52,939 bases of DNA, from contig JBAXSE010000009.1 of the NCBI GenBank assembly GCA_037130845.1, positions 1-52,939 of the forward strand, in the 5' to 3' direction. This DNA is from 1-14-0-10-37-14 sp037130845. GTDB taxonomy: Bacteria > Patescibacteriota > Patescibacteriia > Patescibacteriales > Patescibacteriaceae. Numbering within the stretch: the stretch's first letter is position 1; every line of letters starts with the position of its first letter. Positions 50,197 to 52,939 of the stretch are shown here, piece by piece. The notes beneath the pieces are model-generated. The model did no database searches and was not told where the DNA came from. It saw only the letters and a list, made by a program, of their open reading frames with translations. Position numbers and translations under genes: made by a program.

Positions 50197-50961
50197 ATGG
50201 ATAAGGGAATAAAAATCGGTATTATTGGCGGTTCGGGGCTGGATGACCCGAAGTTTTTGGCTAATTTTGAGGAATTATTAATAAATACTCCCTTTGGCCA
50301 CACTTCATCGCCTTTATTGAGTGGTAAAATAAATGATATACCCGTTATAATATTAGCACGTCACGGCCAGGATCACCGACTGAACCCAACCCAGGTGCCG
50401 TATCGGGCTAATCTGTGGGCTATGAAAGAGGTTGGTTGTACACATATCTTAGCTACTACAGCCTGTGGTTCGTTGCGGGAAGAAATACGCCCAGGTGACT
50501 TGGTATTTGCCGACCAGTTTATTGATCATACACGGCATCGCGTTTTAACTATTCATGAAGATAGAGTGGTTCATACGCCAATGGCCGAGCCATTCTGCGT
50601 TAAGTTGCGGTCCTTATTAGTCCAGACTGCCCAAGAGCTGAAGCTATCACATCATGATTATGGTACGGTGATTACGATTGAAGGGCAGCGTTTTTCGACT
50701 CGCGCCGAATCCAAGATGTTCCGTGCTTGGGGAGCGGATATCATTAATATGTCCACAGTGCCGGAAGTGATTATTGCCCGCGAGCTGGGGCTGTGTTATC
50801 AGATTATCGCTATGTCTACCGATTATGATTGCTGGAAAGAGGGCGAAGAATCAGTAACTTGGGAGATGGTTAGAACACGCATGGCAGAAAATGTCGATAA
50901 AGTAAAAAAGTTGATTGTCGAGGTGTTGCCTAAGATAAGCTTTATGGATTCTAATTGTTAA
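50197..50961 (+). CDS. mtnP: S-methyl-5'-thioadenosine phosphorylase
   Basis: Splits methylthioadenosine into adenine and methylthioribose-1-phosphate. The 254-residue protein has the family motifs IGIIGGSGLDDP, LARHGQDHRLNPTQVPYRANLWAM, ATTACGSLREEIRPGDLVFADQFIDHT, EGQRFSTRAESKMFRAWGADIINMSTVPEVIIARE and STDYDCWKEGEESVTW. The catalytic Asp of DYD and the phosphate-site Ser/Arg positions are kept. I use the ATG at 50197; a TTG two codons earlier is possible. Located 9 bases after the Apt domain, forming an MTA salvage pair. Confidence 0.95.
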   Translation: MDKGIKIGIIGGSGLDDPKFLANFEELLINTPFGHTSSPLLSGKINDIPVIILARHGQDHRLNPTQVPYRANLWAMKEVGCTHILATTACGSLREEIRPGDLVFADQFIDHTRHRVLTIHEDRVVHTPMAEPFCVKLRSLLVQTAQELKLSHHDYGTVITIEGQRFSTRAESKMFRAWGADIINMSTVPEVIIARELGLCYQIIAMSTDYDCWKEGEESVTWEMVRTRMAENVDKVKKLIVEVLPKISFMDSNC

Positions 50962-50991
50962 TAAGGGGCTTATTGAGATTATATATTTGCT

Positions 50992-52467
50992 ATGCTTTTT
51001 AATTCATTGGCATTTTTAATTTTTTTCCCGGCGGTTGCCGGAATTTATTTTTTAATACCGCATCGTTGGCGGATTGTCTTGCTGTTGTTAGCCAGCTGCT
51101 ATTTTTATATGGCATTCGTGCCTAAATATATCTTGATACTCGGGTTCTTGATTACATTAGACTATTTCTTGGTGCGATTCATGGATCGGCAACAGGGAAA
51201 ATATCGTAAATTTTTGCTATTTGCCAGTCTGACGGCCAATATCGGGGTACTATTCATCTTTAAATATTTTAATTTTTTTAATGCCAATATTGCATTGTTG
51301 GCCGACTTTTTGCATTGGAACTATTCCTTGACTCTTTTGCGAATCGCCTTGCCACTAGGCCTTTCCTTTCATATATTCCAAAGCCTGAGCTATGTCATCG
51401 AAGTGTATAAGGGGAAGTATGAACCGGAAAAAAATTATTTGAATTATGCCATCTACGTGATGTTTTTCCCTCAGTTGGTGGCCGGACCGATCGAGCGGCC
51501 GCATAATTTATTGCCGCAGTTTAGGCTCAGGCATGATTTTGACGGGCGTAAAGTGAGTCATGGGTTAGAGCGGATGTTGTGGGGGTTTTTCAAGAAGGTA
51601 GTCATCGCCGATTGGCTGTCGGTGATGGTTGATATGGCCTATAATGCTCCGCAAGAGCATGTCGGCCCTTTTTTGGTTATCGCCACGATTTTTTTCGCCT
51701 TCCAGATTTATTGCGATTTCTCTGGTTATACTGATATAGCTCTGGGTGCAGCCGAGGTGTTGGGTTTCAGATTGATGGAAAATTTTAATAGGCCTTATGC
51801 AGCTAGGTCAATCGCAGATTTTTGGAAAAGATGGCATATTTCATTGTCGAGTTGGTTTAGAGACTATGTTTATATACCGCTCGGGGGCAATAGGGTGCCG
51901 CGGCTGAGGCGGTATCTAAATCTATTGATTGTTTTTGTCTTGAGCGGCCTCTGGCATGGGGCGAACTGGACTTTCGTAATCTGGGGAGCTCTGCACGGTT
52001 TATATCTGATTATGGAAATCTTGATTAAACCGTTTAAAGAAAGGTTCTTGGCCACCTCTCGCCTAGTCAGGTTGCCCCGGTTGGTCGGTTTCCTGGAGAT
52101 GTTGTTAACCTTTGTCTTGGTTAATATCGCTTGGATCTTTTTCCGAGCCAATAGTGTTGCTGACGCATTTTATATTATTACAAATCTTGGAAAAGGGATG
52201 TTTCAAATTGCAAATCTTAATTATTTACGGTACGAATTATTTACAAATAAAACGATTGGTTTATCGAAAAGTGCTTTAGTTGGAGTTATTATTGCTGTTA
52301 TATTCATGGAGACGGTACAATATTATCAAGCGAAAAAAGGAAGCTTCTATTTATTTGAAACCAATGCTACTAGATGGTTGAGGTTTTGTTGGTATTATGC
52401 TTTAATATTATCCATACTATTTTTTGGGCATTTAGGAGGTGGAACTTTTATTTATTTTCAGTTTTAA
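50992..52467 (+). CDS. MBOAT-family membrane O-acyltransferase (AlgI/DltB-like)
   Basis: A 491-residue polytopic enzyme that would move an acyl (likely acetyl) group across the membrane for transfer to a polysaccharide. It has the AlgI-type core: FPQLVAGPIERPHNLLPQF (about 160-178), IYCDFSGYTDIALGAAEVLGF, NFNRPYAARSIADFWKRWHISLSSWFRDYVYIPLGGNR, and the catalytic His of SGLWHGANWTFVIWGALHG (about 322-340). The last about 100 codons (from about 52160) are clearly more AT-rich than the rest. The next ORF is the likely SGNH partner. Confidence 0.92.
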   Translation: MLFNSLAFLIFFPAVAGIYFLIPHRWRIVLLLLASCYFYMAFVPKYILILGFLITLDYFLVRFMDRQQGKYRKFLLFASLTANIGVLFIFKYFNFFNANIALLADFLHWNYSLTLLRIALPLGLSFHIFQSLSYVIEVYKGKYEPEKNYLNYAIYVMFFPQLVAGPIERPHNLLPQFRLRHDFDGRKVSHGLERMLWGFFKKVVIADWLSVMVDMAYNAPQEHVGPFLVIATIFFAFQIYCDFSGYTDIALGAAEVLGFRLMENFNRPYAARSIADFWKRWHISLSSWFRDYVYIPLGGNRVPRLRRYLNLLIVFVLSGLWHGANWTFVIWGALHGLYLIMEILIKPFKERFLATSRLVRLPRLVGFLEMLLTFVLVNIAWIFFRANSVADAFYIITNLGKGMFQIANLNYLRYELFTNKTIGLSKSALVGVIIAVIFMETVQYYQAKKGSFYLFETNATRWLRFCWYYALILSILFFGHLGGGTFIYFQF

Positions 52468-52476
52468 CATACTCAA

Positions 52477-52905
52477 ATGATAAGATTTGTAAAAAAGTTA
52501 ATGATATTTATTATTCCCATAGGATTGTTGTTTGTTTTTCCTGCATGGGTGTATATTCTGAGTAGAGAATATTATTCTTTAGAAGATATTGTTAATAAGC
52601 AAATAGCAAACCCTAAAATTATATACGGATCGGCATATAACTCATTTGATGAACATTATAAACAATTGTTGTTATCCAAGATTGACCCTCTAATTGTTGT
52701 TTTGGGGTCCTCTAGGTCTTTGGGATTTAAAAAGGACTTTTTTTTAAACCCAGATAGATTTTTTGTGGCTGGGTATGGTGGCAATATGCATAGTGCTGAC
52801 AATCTAAATTGGTTTGCTAGTAAAGGAAAATTTCGAGATAGTAAGGTAAAATTCATTATTCTTAGTTTAGACCCAGCTGAATTTATTTTTAATCCCTTGG
52901 GGTAA
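52477..52905 (+). pseudogene. Truncated AlgX/AlgJ-like (SGNH-type) partner of the MBOAT protein
   Basis: A 142-residue ORF with an N-terminal membrane anchor (about 5-28) and the block VVLGSSRSLGFKKDFF (about 93-108), which resembles SGNH block I with its nucleophile Ser, then the family-type SLDPAEF. Full proteins of this kind are about 300-400 residues. The frame stops at a TAA inside GGGGTAAATTCCCC, directly before a palindromic repeat, so the 3' part appears lost or displaced. A true short protein, or an assembly edge, cannot be excluded because the window ends 34 bases later. Confidence 0.5.
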
Positions 52906-52933
52906 ATTCCCCGCAGCTTGCTGCGTATTGAAT
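52898..52933. repeat. Palindromic repeat at the window edge
   Basis: GGGG-TAAATT-CCCC followed by CGCAGCTTGCTGCG, a perfect 14-base palindrome (52912-52925 area). The CCCCGCAGCTTGCTGCG type of sequence recurs in many bacterial genomes as a dispersed palindrome. Here it abuts the early end of the SGNH-like ORF. Confidence 0.5.
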
Positions 52934-52939
52934 GATGGC

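Noticed and set aside
80..52905. UGA recoded as an amino acid (as in Gracilibacteria or SR1)
   Set aside because: UGA ends several genes at their natural length (87-aa ORF, trmD, wzm, GT10, GT11), and no gene needs a UGA read-through.

Overview
The window looks like a chromosomal segment of a Candidate Phyla Radiation bacterium (Patescibacteria, probably a Parcubacteria/Falkowbacteria-like lineage). This is inferred from gene content: a compact type IV pilus locus (pilM, PilN-like, PilO-like, pilB, pilC, prepilin) beside core translation genes, a membrane-anchored DUF3160 protein next to rodA, and a large O-antigen-like locus. No 16S gene is present, so the assignment is an inference. The genetic code is standard: several genes end in UGA (for example the 87-residue ORF, trmD, wzm and the GT10 gene).

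Layout. 1-9 kb: gyrB (minus strand), then DUF3160 protein, a membrane protein, rodA, ribosomal protein bL25, an MFS transporter and an 87-residue unknown. 9-20 kb: prmC, prfA and rpmE on the minus strand; rpsB-tsf-ricT-like, khpA-like, a pilin/FISUMP fusion and trmD on the plus strand; radA and a membrane-anchored beta-propeller protein on the minus strand. 20-28 kb: the type IV pilus operon, ending in a major prepilin preceded by an elaborately foldable leader RNA. 28-49 kb: surface polysaccharide locus with an O-antigen ligase/TPR protein, wzm, gmd, fcl, wzt, a tight five-gene deoxysugar operon (RfbH-like, RfbF-RfbG fusion, YerE-like TPP enzyme, PanB homolog, SDR), a DUF268 protein, four GT2 glycosyltransferases, two fucosyltransferases (GT10, GT11) and an FkbM methyltransferase. 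49.6-53 kb: an apt domain fused in frame to FkbM, mtnP, an MBOAT O-acyltransferase and a short SGNH-like ORF that stops at a palindromic repeat at the window edge.

How the genes fit together. Gmd and Fcl would make GDP-L-fucose for the GT10 and GT11 enzymes. The RfbF-RfbG fusion would make CDP-4-keto-6-deoxyglucose; the RfbH-like enzyme would remove the C3 hydroxyl, the YerE-like enzyme would add a carbon branch and the SDR would reduce a ketone. A PanB (ketopantoate hydroxymethyltransferase) homolog inside that operon is unexpected and suggests a modified branched-chain sugar not described for the classical yersiniose pathway. Wzm/Wzt would export the glycan and the O-antigen ligase homolog may transfer it. 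MtnP and Apt form an MTA-to-AMP salvage pair.

Non-coding structure is rich: tandem 7-base repeats at eight loci, two 94-bp palindromic elements flanking rpmE, a pair of hairpins with an identical 17-base core and different outer stems, a 237-bp segment with terminal inverted repeats upstream of gmd, and folded leaders before the pilin, rpsB, rpmE and khpA genes. No tRNA, rRNA, CRISPR array or transposase gene was seen. The glycosyltransferase region (about 41-49 kb) and the 3' half of wzt are visibly more AT-rich than the housekeeping genes.
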